DNA of 64,000 nt. Source: JANLQX01 sp031418775. GTDB lineage: Bacteria; Actinomycetota; Acidimicrobiia; Acidimicrobiales; JANYDT01. The notes beneath the pieces were generated by a model, which was given only the letters and a program-made list of their open reading frames with translations, had not been told where the DNA came from and searched no databases. The stretch lies in the NCBI GenBank assembly GCA_031418775.1, contig JANOJN010000009.1, forward strand, positions 1-64,000, read 5' to 3'. Position numbers and translations under genes: made by a program. How positions within the stretch are numbered: the first letter of the stretch is position 1; each line of letters starts with the position of its first letter. Positions 1 to 7,755 of this stretch are shown here, in pieces.

Positions 1-1
1 C

Positions 2-265
2 GCGGCCGGCGTCCACTTCGTGCCCTCGATGGCCCTTCGCGAGATCACGACGACTGAAGTCGTCGTCAGAGGCATCGGCAACGAACTCGTCCGGACGTTC
101 CCGGCCGACACGGTCGTGATCGCCACGTATCACGAGCCCAACTCCGAGATCACGGACTACTTGCGCGAGGCCGGCATCAGCGTGCACCTGGCCGGCAACG
201 TGAACGGCACCGACACCATCCAGGCTGCCATCCACAGCGCAGCGGCCGTCGCCCGGGCGCTCTAG
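2..265 (+). CDS. C-terminal fragment of an FAD/NAD(P)-dependent oxidoreductase (2,4-dienoyl-CoA reductase-like), cut by the window edge
   Basis: The reading frame is open from base 2, so the gene starts upstream of the window; the internal GTG at base 20 is not a real start. The visible 87 residues end with a segment of the type VVIATYHEPN followed by LAGNVNGTDTIQAAIHSA. In NADH:flavin oxidoreductase/2,4-dienoyl-CoA reductase proteins the C-terminal dinucleotide-binding domain ends like this, with a hydrophobic strand, a short loop, then a glycine-asparagine or aspartate segment contacting the flavin and an alanine-rich last helix. The substrate cannot be told from this fragment. It is followed after 47 bases by an unrelated secreted-protein gene. 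Confidence 0.6.
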   Translation, partial: AAGVHFVPSMALREITTTEVVVRGIGNELVRTFPADTVVIATYHEPNSEITDYLREAGISVHLAGNVNGTDTIQAAIHSAAAVARAL

Positions 266-312
266 CCGAACGACACTGGAACAGGCTCCGCCAATCATGT
301 GACAATGCATAC

Positions 313-1209
313 ATGCCTGGTTCGAGCAGGTCCTCGAAGCACATGCGCCTTTACCCGGTGGCCGCAGTCCTGGTCGTGCTGTCAGCCACAGCCGTCCAAG
401 TCGTTCTGGACACGAATCGAGCGGGCTTTCATACGAACATGGCGGCCGCCGGCCCAAAGGGCCCTCCGACCTTCGATTCGAAGAATTTCGGTGAGGCGTC
501 GTCGTCCACCAACAAGTGGTTCCCGCTGACGCCCGGATATCAGTCGGTGCGCGAAGGCGGCCTCGATCGCGGCCATCGACGGCTTACTCATCGACGCGTG
601 TACACCGTTACCAACGTGACGAAGAAGGTCGCTGGTGTCCAGACCATCCTCATCCTTGACCAAGATATCGACGGCGGCGAAGTAGCCGAGCAGGCTCTCG
701 ACTTCGTCGCCGAGGACAGGGAAGGCAACGTCTGGTACCTCGGGTCATACACCGAGACCTACGAGGGCGGCGAGTATGTCAATGCAACCGACGGATGGTT
801 GGCCGCAATTCGAGGAGCGAAGCCGGGAGTTCTCATGCTCGCCTCGCCAGTCGTGGGTTCTCCGAAGTACTCACAAGCAACCGTCCCCGGTGAGGGGAGC
901 GCCACTGCGAAAGTCAGCAAGACCGGACAGAAGAAGTGCGTGCCGTTCAAGTGTTTCACCGACGTTCTCGTCATTCAGGAGGGCGGCGAGAATGTCTCTT
1001 ACGCACCGGGAGTCGGTTCGATAAAGACCGAACCACGACGCAAGGGCGGCGAGAACGAAACCGAGGATCTCGTCAACCTCACGCAGTTGACACTCCAGGG
1101 TCTAGAGGAGTTCAACAGCGAGGCCATCAAACTCGACGAACATGCGAGGAAGACAACCGAACGGGTCTTTGGCGGAAGCGCCAGAGCGAAGTTGAGAAGC
1201 GGCAAATGA
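313..1209 (+). CDS. Secreted or membrane-anchored protein of unknown function, paralogue of the lipoprotein at 18476-19438
   Basis: The 298-residue product starts with one hydrophobic helix (about residues 12-32), so it is exported or anchored; there is no lipobox cysteine. I do not recognise a named family. The mature part resembles the protein at 18476-19438: both have FPLxPG, a VTNxTKKxxGVxT segment, an EDREGNVWYLG or QDKAGNVWHLG segment, and a late YAPG. The start could also be the ATG at 343 (MRLYPV...). The stop at 1207-1209 is directly followed by the GTG of the ABC ATPase gene, so it belongs to the same operon as the ABC exporter. A role as a substrate-facing or accessory protein of that transporter is inference. 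Confidence 0.75.
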   Translation: MPGSSRSSKHMRLYPVAAVLVVLSATAVQVVLDTNRAGFHTNMAAAGPKGPPTFDSKNFGEASSSTNKWFPLTPGYQSVREGGLDRGHRRLTHRRVYTVTNVTKKVAGVQTILILDQDIDGGEVAEQALDFVAEDREGNVWYLGSYTETYEGGEYVNATDGWLAAIRGAKPGVLMLASPVVGSPKYSQATVPGEGSATAKVSKTGQKKCVPFKCFTDVLVIQEGGENVSYAPGVGSIKTEPRRKGGENETEDLVNLTQLTLQGLEEFNSEAIKLDEHARKTTERVFGGSARAKLRSGK

Positions 1210-1890
1210 GTGGACGTGCAGAATCCACTCCTCAAAGTCATCGACGTAACAAGGTCGTTCTCTACGGATTCGGGTGTCTCAGAGGTCCTGAACAACGTCA
1301 GCTTTGAACTGGGACCTGGCACCGTAACCAGCCTTCTCGGTTCTTCGGGAAGCGGAAAGTCGACGCTGATGAGTGTTGTCGCTGGGCTTCTTCGTCCGGA
1401 TTCAGGATCGATCATCTTCCGTGGAATCGAGATCACCGCGCTTGACGACACGGCATGCGCTCGGCTCCGGTCCAGACACTTCGGCGTGGTCCCGCAACGT
1501 GGTGGTTTGTTGCCGTACCTCACCGCAGGAGAGAACGTTGCCTTCGCCATGAACATCGCCGGCCTCGAGGCTCGAAAACGCGAAATCACTGCGCTGCTCG
1601 ACGAACTCGGCGTCGCCCACAGGAGCGGCCACTTCCCAAGGGAGATGTCGGGAGGAGAAGCCGTCCGTGTCGCCGTCGCAATGGCGCTCGCCTCCCAGCC
1701 CGATCTGATCCTCGCCGACGAAGCAACCGGGGAACTAGATCCAGCGACGGCGCGGGAGACAATGGACGTCATTGTCAAACGTTCGATCGACCACGGTGCC
1801 ACCTTGCTTTATGTCACTCATGACGTTCAGATGGCCGGCTACGCCAAGAGGCGCTTCACCCTGATGGACAATGAGTTGATGGCATCGTGA
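1210..1890 (+). CDS. ABC transporter ATPase, MacB/LolD type (first of two)
   Basis: This 226-residue nucleotide-binding subunit has a Walker A (GSSGSGKST, about residue 43), an ABC signature MSGGEAVRVAVA (about residue 147) and Walker B with LILADEATGELD (about residue 167), followed by the switch histidine in YVTHD. The signature is slightly unusual, GGEAVRVAVA instead of GGQQQRVAIA. The family powers permeases of the FtsX/MacB type, which move lipoproteins, peptides or hydrophobic drugs. It starts with GTG immediately after the previous stop and its last codons overlap the next ATPase by 4 bases (GTGA), so the two are translationally coupled. Confidence 0.9.
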   Translation: MDVQNPLLKVIDVTRSFSTDSGVSEVLNNVSFELGPGTVTSLLGSSGSGKSTLMSVVAGLLRPDSGSIIFRGIEITALDDTACARLRSRHFGVVPQRGGLLPYLTAGENVAFAMNIAGLEARKREITALLDELGVAHRSGHFPREMSGGEAVRVAVAMALASQPDLILADEATGELDPATARETMDVIVKRSIDHGATLLYVTHDVQMAGYAKRRFTLMDNELMAS

Positions 1891-2594
1891 ACGAGTCGTC
1901 AGAAATCACTCTCGATCGAGTCGTCAAGTCCTACGCGGCGGCTCGCGGTACCGTCGTCGCTCTGGACGGCGTGTCCTTGACGGTCGAGGCGGGGACCTCT
2001 GTTGCGGTGACAGGTCACAGTGGCTGCGGGAAGTCGACCCTGCTCGCGGTAATCGGTGCACTTGAGGTACCTGACAGTGGACAGGTGAGGGTGGCGGGTC
2101 AACTTCTTGCCGACATGTCGGCGAGCGCCCGAGCGCGAATCCGACGTGCGGATTTCGGATTCATATTCCAGTCCGACAACCTCATCCCCTATCTGACCGC
2201 TGTTGAAAACCTCGCCCAGCAGATGGCGCTCAGCGGAAGGGCCGGGGGCCTCAGTCGGTGCACCGAGATGCTCCAAAGACTTGGTCTCTCCGAACACGTG
2301 CACAAACTGCCTGATCAGTTATCGGGTGGCCAGCGTCAACGAGTGGCGATCGCTCGTGCCCTTGTGCACCATCCACGGTACGTCCTGGCTGACGAGCCGA
2401 CGGGGTCACTGGATCCCGCCAGCAGTGCCGATGTGATCGAGTTCCTCCTAGCCGAACAGAAGGAAACGAAAGCGACGATCGTCGTCGTGACGCACGACCT
2501 GTCCGTTGCTGAACGGTTCGCCCGACGGGTTTCGTTGAGTCACGGCCGGATTGTTGCGGTGACGGCAGGCGACCAACCAGCTCTGAATCGCTAG
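1887..2594 (+). CDS. ABC transporter ATPase, MacB/LolD type (second of two)
   Basis: The 235-residue product has Walker A GHSGCGKST, signature LSGGQRQRVAIARAL, Walker B YVLADEPTGSLD and the H-loop VVTHD. All catalytic elements are complete. The GTG start overlaps the stop of the upstream ATPase gene (GTGA), and the large permease gene begins 4 bases after its stop. Two distinct ATPases with one permease gene suggest a heterodimeric nucleotide-binding pair on one exporter; this is inference from the gene order. Confidence 0.92.
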   Translation: MNESSEITLDRVVKSYAAARGTVVALDGVSLTVEAGTSVAVTGHSGCGKSTLLAVIGALEVPDSGQVRVAGQLLADMSASARARIRRADFGFIFQSDNLIPYLTAVENLAQQMALSGRAGGLSRCTEMLQRLGLSEHVHKLPDQLSGGQRQRVAIARALVHHPRYVLADEPTGSLDPASSADVIEFLLAEQKETKATIVVVTHDLSVAERFARRVSLSHGRIVAVTAGDQPALNR

Positions 2595-2598
2595 TGGC

Positions 2599-5500
2599 GT
2601 GTTTCGTCTCGTACTTCGCGAGTTGCTCCGCAACCCACGACGCACGCTCGCCTCAATGGTTGGTGTCACCCTGGGCACCGGACTGTTGACCGGCGTGCTG
2701 GTATTCATCAACGCCTCCGCTGCCACGATGACGACCCGCGCTATTGCTGCGCTGCCCTTGGACATGCAGGTTGTGCTCACCGATCCCTTCGGTCGCCGGA
2801 TCGCGTTGACCGAACGGGTGGAGGCACCCGACCGATTGAAAGCCGGACAAAGAGCCACGATCGAGTTGAGCGTCCACAACCTGACCACGCAAGCCGCGCA
2901 CGAAGTCGTCGTGGCCGACGAGCCGCCGGCCCCGCTGTCTTACGTGAACGGCAGCACTGCAGTGAACGGACGCCGGATCGCCGATGTTGCGGGCCGCAGC
3001 CCGCTTTCGCAGGGTTTGGCGCGTACCGGGCTGAACGTCGGAACGCTGGTGGCGGCGTCGACGCTGACCGTCACTTACGAGGCCAGGGCGAACGTCGACG
3101 TCGACGTAAAGGACCTTCGCCTGGAAGGTGCCGTATCGAGCCGTGAGGAAGTGACCCGTACCCGGGCGAACACTCCGCAACCCCCGACGCTTCGCCAACT
3201 CGCGCAACGGCTGCGAGAGATCCCGGGAATTGCCTGGGCTGATGAGTTGTACATGATTGATCTTGCTCCGCGGGCGGTCACATCCGGTGGAGTGCCTCTT
3301 GATGGCCCCGTGCGCCTGGTTGGCGCCGACCCCGAATACCTGACTCACTATCCGTCAATCGACATCGTCAGCGGCTACTTCCGGTCGAGCGGCGTGATCG
3401 TGAGTTCGGAAACCGCGCACACCCTCCGTCTGACGACCGGACAACGAATCAGCGTTTCCGTTCCGGGCCTTTCCGAGCCGATATCGCTGGCCGTGACAGG
3501 GATCGCGGATTTTTCGCATGCCCAACAACTCTTCATGAGTCGAAAGGCCAGCAAATTCGAAGACTTTCTGTACGTACCGTTCACGGTAATTGTACCAATA
3601 GAGCTCTTCACGGAGAGCATCATCCCTGCGTTCCAGCGTGCGAGCGCAGTACCGGGCGCGGGGCTGAAAGTCATTCCACTGTCCGAAGTGGACATTCGTG
3701 TCGAGCGCTCGAAGCTGCAGTCCTCCCCCGCTACAGCGTTGACCCAAGCGACGGTGATCGCGCGGTCGATCCGCGAGGTCAGCTCCGACCGCTCTTTGCT
3801 CATCGACAACATTTCCAACGCGCTGACGGTCGCCGCCGACGATGAGTCAACAGGCCGCAAGATGTTCTTGTTTCTCGGTCTCCCCGGCGTACTCGCCGCA
3901 ATCGCGCTCGTCGTGTTCAGCGCAAATCTCCAAGCCGAATCGCAACGCCGAGAGCACGCAACGATGCGCCTGCATGGCGCTGACCGTTCGATGCTCATTC
4001 GCATCGCAGCGCTACGGACGCTGATCTTTGCCGGATGTGGCGCGCTGATCGGCGTAGGGCTGGGCTTCGGAGCAGCCGAATCGGTTCTTGGTAGCCCGGC
4101 CGTTCTGGCGACACCCCGCCGTCTCATTGCCATTTCATTCCTTGTTGCAATCAGCGCCAACGTCATCATCGTGTTGATCGTGCTCACCGGGAAGCAACGG
4201 CAGACCTTGGCACTTGAGATCGGGAGCGAGCAGCACGAATTGACCGATGCAATCCGACCCGTATGGCATCGTCGGCAGCTTGACCTGCTCCTGGTTTTCA
4301 CCGCCACAATCGGCGTCGGCGTCGAAGCCTTGATGTCGCCCCCCGAACGTGTGTCGGTTTCGCAGGGGCAGGCAACAGCGCTGCCACTCGGACTGCTGGT
4401 CGTGCCCATGGCCATCTGGTTGGGCGGCACGCTCGCGTTCGGCCGCGTCGTTCACGGAATCGCCGCGCGTCGCCGAGAACCAGCGATAGGACGTTTCGAA
4501 AGGCTCATCCGAGGATCGCTGGTGCGTAGCGTCCAGCGCAGGCCTTGGTCCGTGGCGAACGCAGTAGTCGGGATCAGCCTCGTTGTCGCATTTGCCGCAA
4601 ATCTTGCCGCGATCGATTCGACGTATCACCGCACCAAATCGGCGGACTCGCGCTTTGCCCTAGGTTCCGACCTACGCATCACCTCGCTGGGCGACGATGC
4701 CCTTGCAGGTGAGGCGTCTCTCCGAAAAGAGCTCGAGTCGGCGGGGGTTTCTGCCCTCACACCGGTCACATTTTCACTGGAGAACTCGATACTCATCGGG
4801 CCCTACGACCAAGCCCGCACGGACCTCGCAGCCATCGACCCACCGAGTTTCGCGCGCACAGCCGCCTTCAGTGAATCAATGTTCGACCAAAGCGCCGACA
4901 AAGCGCTGCGGAAGCTGGCACGACCCAACGCAGCGTTTGTCAGTGCCACCCGCGCCGACGATCTTTCGATCAACGTCGGCGATCAGGTTCAGGTCCTGTT
5001 GGCGCGTGGAACAAAACAACAGAAGCTGAAGACACTCGACGTCGTAGGACTGTTCGACGCCTTCCCGGGATTTCCCGAAGGGCTCGACGTCGTCGTCAAC
5101 CGTTCAACGTACCGATCGGCTACAGCGTTGGAGGGCGTCGACTTCGTTCTCGCTCGTACGCCAGACAGAACACCCTCGGGGACCGCGGCCATCGCGTCCC
5201 GGATCACGCGCACGGTCGGAGATCGGTATCCGCTCCGCGTGGTTACCGCCTCCGCCTACCTGAACAAAGACCAGTCGAGTCTCACCGCGGTGAATGTCCG
5301 CGGACTCGTAGAAATGGGCATGGGGTTCGCCTTTGCCATCGGGATCGCCTCGATACTCATGGTGGTCTTTCTCCAGCTCCTCCAGCGGCGTCGAGAGTAT
5401 GTAGCGTTGCGCGCGTTCGGCACGTCGACGCCGTCGCTGGCGGCATTGATACTCGGCGAGTCGCTCTTCGTCGTCCTCCTCGCACTTGCCGGCGGCTTGG

Positions 5501-5697
5501 CGATCGGGTTGGTCATGGCGCATGTCTTCGTGATTGTCCTGCGACCGCTTTTCCTCGTCACTCCGCAGTTTCACGTCCCGATTCGATTTCTTGTCGAGCA
5601 GAGCGTCGGGCTCGTGTTTGCGACGGTTGCCTTCGCAGTAGCTGCGACTGCCCTGGTCATCAGGCCGCAGGCAATCGCGATTCTTCGCGAGACCTGA
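2599..5697 (+). CDS. Giant FtsX-family ABC permease with a DUF11-like domain inserted in the first external loop
   Basis: The 1032-residue protein has a first membrane helix at about 18-40 and two FtsX-type membrane blocks, one near 420-530 (three helices around LGLPGVLAAIALVVF and onwards) and one near 890-1025. Between the first helix and the first permease block, about residues 70-180, lies a segment with the pattern of a DUF11/conserved-repeat domain (LKAGQRATIELSVHNLTT, then VVVADEPPAPLSYVNGS), an Ig-like fold normally seen in secreted surface proteins. This insertion is odd for a permease. The length, about twice a MacB permease, matches the 8-10 helix DUF214 permeases that act alone. 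The start is GTG 4 bases after the upstream stop. Together with the two ATPases it forms a complete exporter; substrate unknown. Confidence 0.85.
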   Translation: MFRLVLRELLRNPRRTLASMVGVTLGTGLLTGVLVFINASAATMTTRAIAALPLDMQVVLTDPFGRRIALTERVEAPDRLKAGQRATIELSVHNLTTQAAHEVVVADEPPAPLSYVNGSTAVNGRRIADVAGRSPLSQGLARTGLNVGTLVAASTLTVTYEARANVDVDVKDLRLEGAVSSREEVTRTRANTPQPPTLRQLAQRLREIPGIAWADELYMIDLAPRAVTSGGVPLDGPVRLVGADPEYLTHYPSIDIVSGYFRSSGVIVSSETAHTLRLTTGQRISVSVPGLSEPISLAVTGIADFSHAQQLFMSRKASKFEDFLYVPFTVIVPIELFTESIIPAFQRASAVPGAGLKVIPLSEVDIRVERSKLQSSPATALTQATVIARSIREVSSDRSLLIDNISNALTVAADDESTGRKMFLFLGLPGVLAAIALVVFSANLQAESQRREHATMRLHGADRSMLIRIAALRTLIFAGCGALIGVGLGFGAAESVLGSPAVLATPRRLIAISFLVAISANVIIVLIVLTGKQRQTLALEIGSEQHELTDAIRPVWHRRQLDLLLVFTATIGVGVEALMSPPERVSVSQGQATALPLGLLVVPMAIWLGGTLAFGRVVHGIAARRREPAIGRFERLIRGSLVRSVQRRPWSVANAVVGISLVVAFAANLAAIDSTYHRTKSADSRFALGSDLRITSLGDDALAGEASLRKELESAGVSALTPVTFSLENSILIGPYDQARTDLAAIDPPSFARTAAFSESMFDQSADKALRKLARPNAAFVSATRADDLSINVGDQVQVLLARGTKQQKLKTLDVVGLFDAFPGFPEGLDVVVNRSTYRSATALEGVDFVLARTPDRTPSGTAAIASRITRTVGDRYPLRVVTASAYLNKDQSSLTAVNVRGLVEMGMGFAFAIGIASILMVVFLQLLQRRREYVALRAFGTSTPSLAALILGESLFVVLLALAGGLAIGLVMAHVFVIVLRPLFLVTPQFHVPIRFLVEQSVGLVFATVAFAVAATALVIRPQAIAILRET

Positions 5698-5744
5698 CCG
5701 ACCCGCCCGCGGACTCTCGGCTTCGAAGCGCGGCAAACACTCGA

Positions 5745-7004
5745 TCAAGTTCCCGAGCGAAGCGCCTCGACCGGCTCGAGACGCGCGGCCCGCAGCGCCG
5801 GATACAGTCCGGCCACGAGACCGACGACGGCCCCGAGGAGCGGAGCCAGAAGTGGGATCTTCGGGTCGATGACGGCGGTCCACTGACGGGTGACCGCGAT
5901 GCCGACAACAACGAGCAGCCCGAGCGATGCCCCAAGGACGCCGCCGATCAAACCCAAGACGGTGCTCTCGGCGAGAAACTGCGAAGCAATGTGGCGACGA
6001 CCGGCGCCCAACGCACGCCGCAGACCAATCTCCCCGGTCCGCTCCAATACCGATACGAGCGTGACGTTGGCGATGCCGATCGCGCCGACGAGCAACGACA
6101 CCGCACCCAGCACGAGGAAGAGCGAGTTGAGATCGCTCTGGATTCCGTCTTTCACAAGCTTCGGCTCCGGGGGCGCCGCCACCTTGATACTCGACGGATC
6201 ATTCGGCGATAGGGCGAGCGGGATCTGCCCGGCGATGAGGCTTGTTGCGCCGATCTGCGTTTCGACCTCGACCAGGGACGGACCACTGAGTCGAAACTCC
6301 TTGCGAGCGGTCCCTTCCGGAATGATGATCGAAGAAATCAGGTCGGGTTGTCGGGCAACGGAGTCGAGGATCCCGATGACCGTATACAACTGGTCGCCGA
6401 CGAAGATCGCCGGCAGCTGATCGACTCTCGCGAGATTCAGTTTTCGAGCCGCCGACCGCCCGATCACCACCACACGCTCCGTGCGGTCCGAATGTCCCGC
6501 GTCGAAGAACCGTCCCGATCCCAGTCGTGCCCGGGTGGCGCGAAACAGTCCGGGCGACACCGCTTTGATCGGCATCTGAAACTGGCTCTGGCCGAGCGGG
6601 TCGTTGACCGGCACGGCGCGGATCAATGTCCCTTTGACGGCGATATCGGCCAGCGTTCCTGCCGCAACCACACCGTTGAGTCGCTCGAGCTGAGCTTGCG
6701 CGTTCCACGGGATGGCGTTCACGGTGAGCCGTCCAACGGCCCGTGGCGTGGCAATGATCTCCGTTGCCGCCAGAGCGTCGAAGCGACCGACGATCTGATT
6801 TCCTGCCGTTTTGGAGATGCCCAGCGTTGCGACGAGCGCGCCGATCCCGAGGACCGTGCCGAGAATTGTCAGCACCGCACGACCGGGACGCGACAAGACG
6901 CCCGAGCTGGCTTCGATGATCAAGTCAACGAGCTTCAGCTTCGTCTTCTTGTGCGCGCGTCGGGCATTCCCGCTCGCATGTCGCGAGCGGCGAAGGAGTC
7001 TCAT
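5745..7004 (-). CDS. MacB-like ABC permease
   Basis: The 419-residue protein has the MacB_PCD plan: helix near 40-62 (LTILGTVLGIGALVATLGI), an external core domain (about 63-280), and three C-terminal helices in the FtsX block containing ERTGEIGLRRALGAG, the coupling motif that contacts the ATPase. It starts with ATG overlapping the stop of the ATPase gene (ATGA). It is the last gene of a minus-strand operon lipoprotein - membrane-fusion protein - ATPase - permease and converges with the permease of the plus-strand ABC operon, 47 bases away. Expected role: export driven from the cytoplasm, with the fusion protein guiding substrate outward. Confidence 0.9.
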   Translation of the reverse strand: MRLLRRSRHASGNARRAHKKTKLKLVDLIIEASSGVLSRPGRAVLTILGTVLGIGALVATLGISKTAGNQIVGRFDALAATEIIATPRAVGRLTVNAIPWNAQAQLERLNGVVAAGTLADIAVKGTLIRAVPVNDPLGQSQFQMPIKAVSPGLFRATRARLGSGRFFDAGHSDRTERVVVIGRSAARKLNLARVDQLPAIFVGDQLYTVIGILDSVARQPDLISSIIIPEGTARKEFRLSGPSLVEVETQIGATSLIAGQIPLALSPNDPSSIKVAAPPEPKLVKDGIQSDLNSLFLVLGAVSLLVGAIGIANVTLVSVLERTGEIGLRRALGAGRRHIASQFLAESTVLGLIGGVLGASLGLLVVVGIAVTRQWTAVIDPKIPLLAPLLGAVVGLVAGLYPALRAARLEPVEALRSGT

Positions 7005-7747
7005 GAGCCGGCCACCACGAGCTCGGACACGAAGCCGTCGACGATTCGAAGTCGCCTCTGAGCACGCGAGGCGACGGAACTCTCATGGGTGATGACCAAC
7101 ACCGTGATGCCCCGGGCAACGAGAGCATCGAGAAGATCAAGGACCATCTCCGTGTTCTTGGTATCGAGATTGCCGGTCGGCTCATCGCAAAGAAGGACCC
7201 CCGGGTCGCCCATGAGAGCACGCGCGATGGCGACACGTTGGCGTTCGCCGCCCGACAGTCGCGTCGGCAGAAACGAAATCCGATGGTTCATCCCAACCTG
7301 GTCAAGACACTCTAGGGCTTCCTTTTTGCGCTCCGACCTTGGATTGGCGAGGTACAACTCACCAAGCATCACGTTCTCGAGAACGCTGCGATGGGCAAGC
7401 AGGTGAAAAGCCTGGAAGACGAACCCGATCCGGTTACCCCGTAGCTCGGCACGCTCAGAGTCACTGAGCTCCGACGTGTCTATCCCGTCGAAAAGGTACG
7501 TACCGCTGGTGTGTCGGTCGAGGCATCCAAGAACGTTCAGCAGTGTTGACTTTCCTGAGCCCGACTGACCTTCGATCGCGACATACTCACCAGGCAGAAT
7601 CCGGACGTCCACATCAGAGAGCGCGTTTACCGGCGGTGTGGTCGGAAAGACCTTGCTCACGTGAATGAGTTCAAGAAGGACGCGTGGCCCCTGCGGTAGG
7701 TCGCCTCCCTGTTCGTCGGTCTCGTTGGGCTGCTGTTCGCGAGACAT
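7001..7747 (-). CDS. MacB-like ABC transporter ATPase
   Basis: The 248-residue product has Walker A GQSGSGKST, signature LSGGERQRVAIARAL and Walker B VLLCDEPTGNLD, with the H-loop VITHE. The N-terminal 25 residues are polar and lie before the ABC core. ATG start 8 bases after the stop of the membrane-fusion gene; the stop overlaps the permease start by 4 bases. This coupling and order fit a MacA/MacB-type tripartite arrangement adapted to a Gram-positive envelope. Confidence 0.92.
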   Translation of the reverse strand: MSREQQPNETDEQGGDLPQGPRVLLELIHVSKVFPTTPPVNALSDVDVRILPGEYVAIEGQSGSGKSTLLNVLGCLDRHTSGTYLFDGIDTSELSDSERAELRGNRIGFVFQAFHLLAHRSVLENVMLGELYLANPRSERKKEALECLDQVGMNHRISFLPTRLSGGERQRVAIARALMGDPGVLLCDEPTGNLDTKNTEMVLDLLDALVARGITVLVITHESSVASRAQRRLRIVDGFVSELVVAGS

Positions 7748-7755
7748 GGCTGTTC

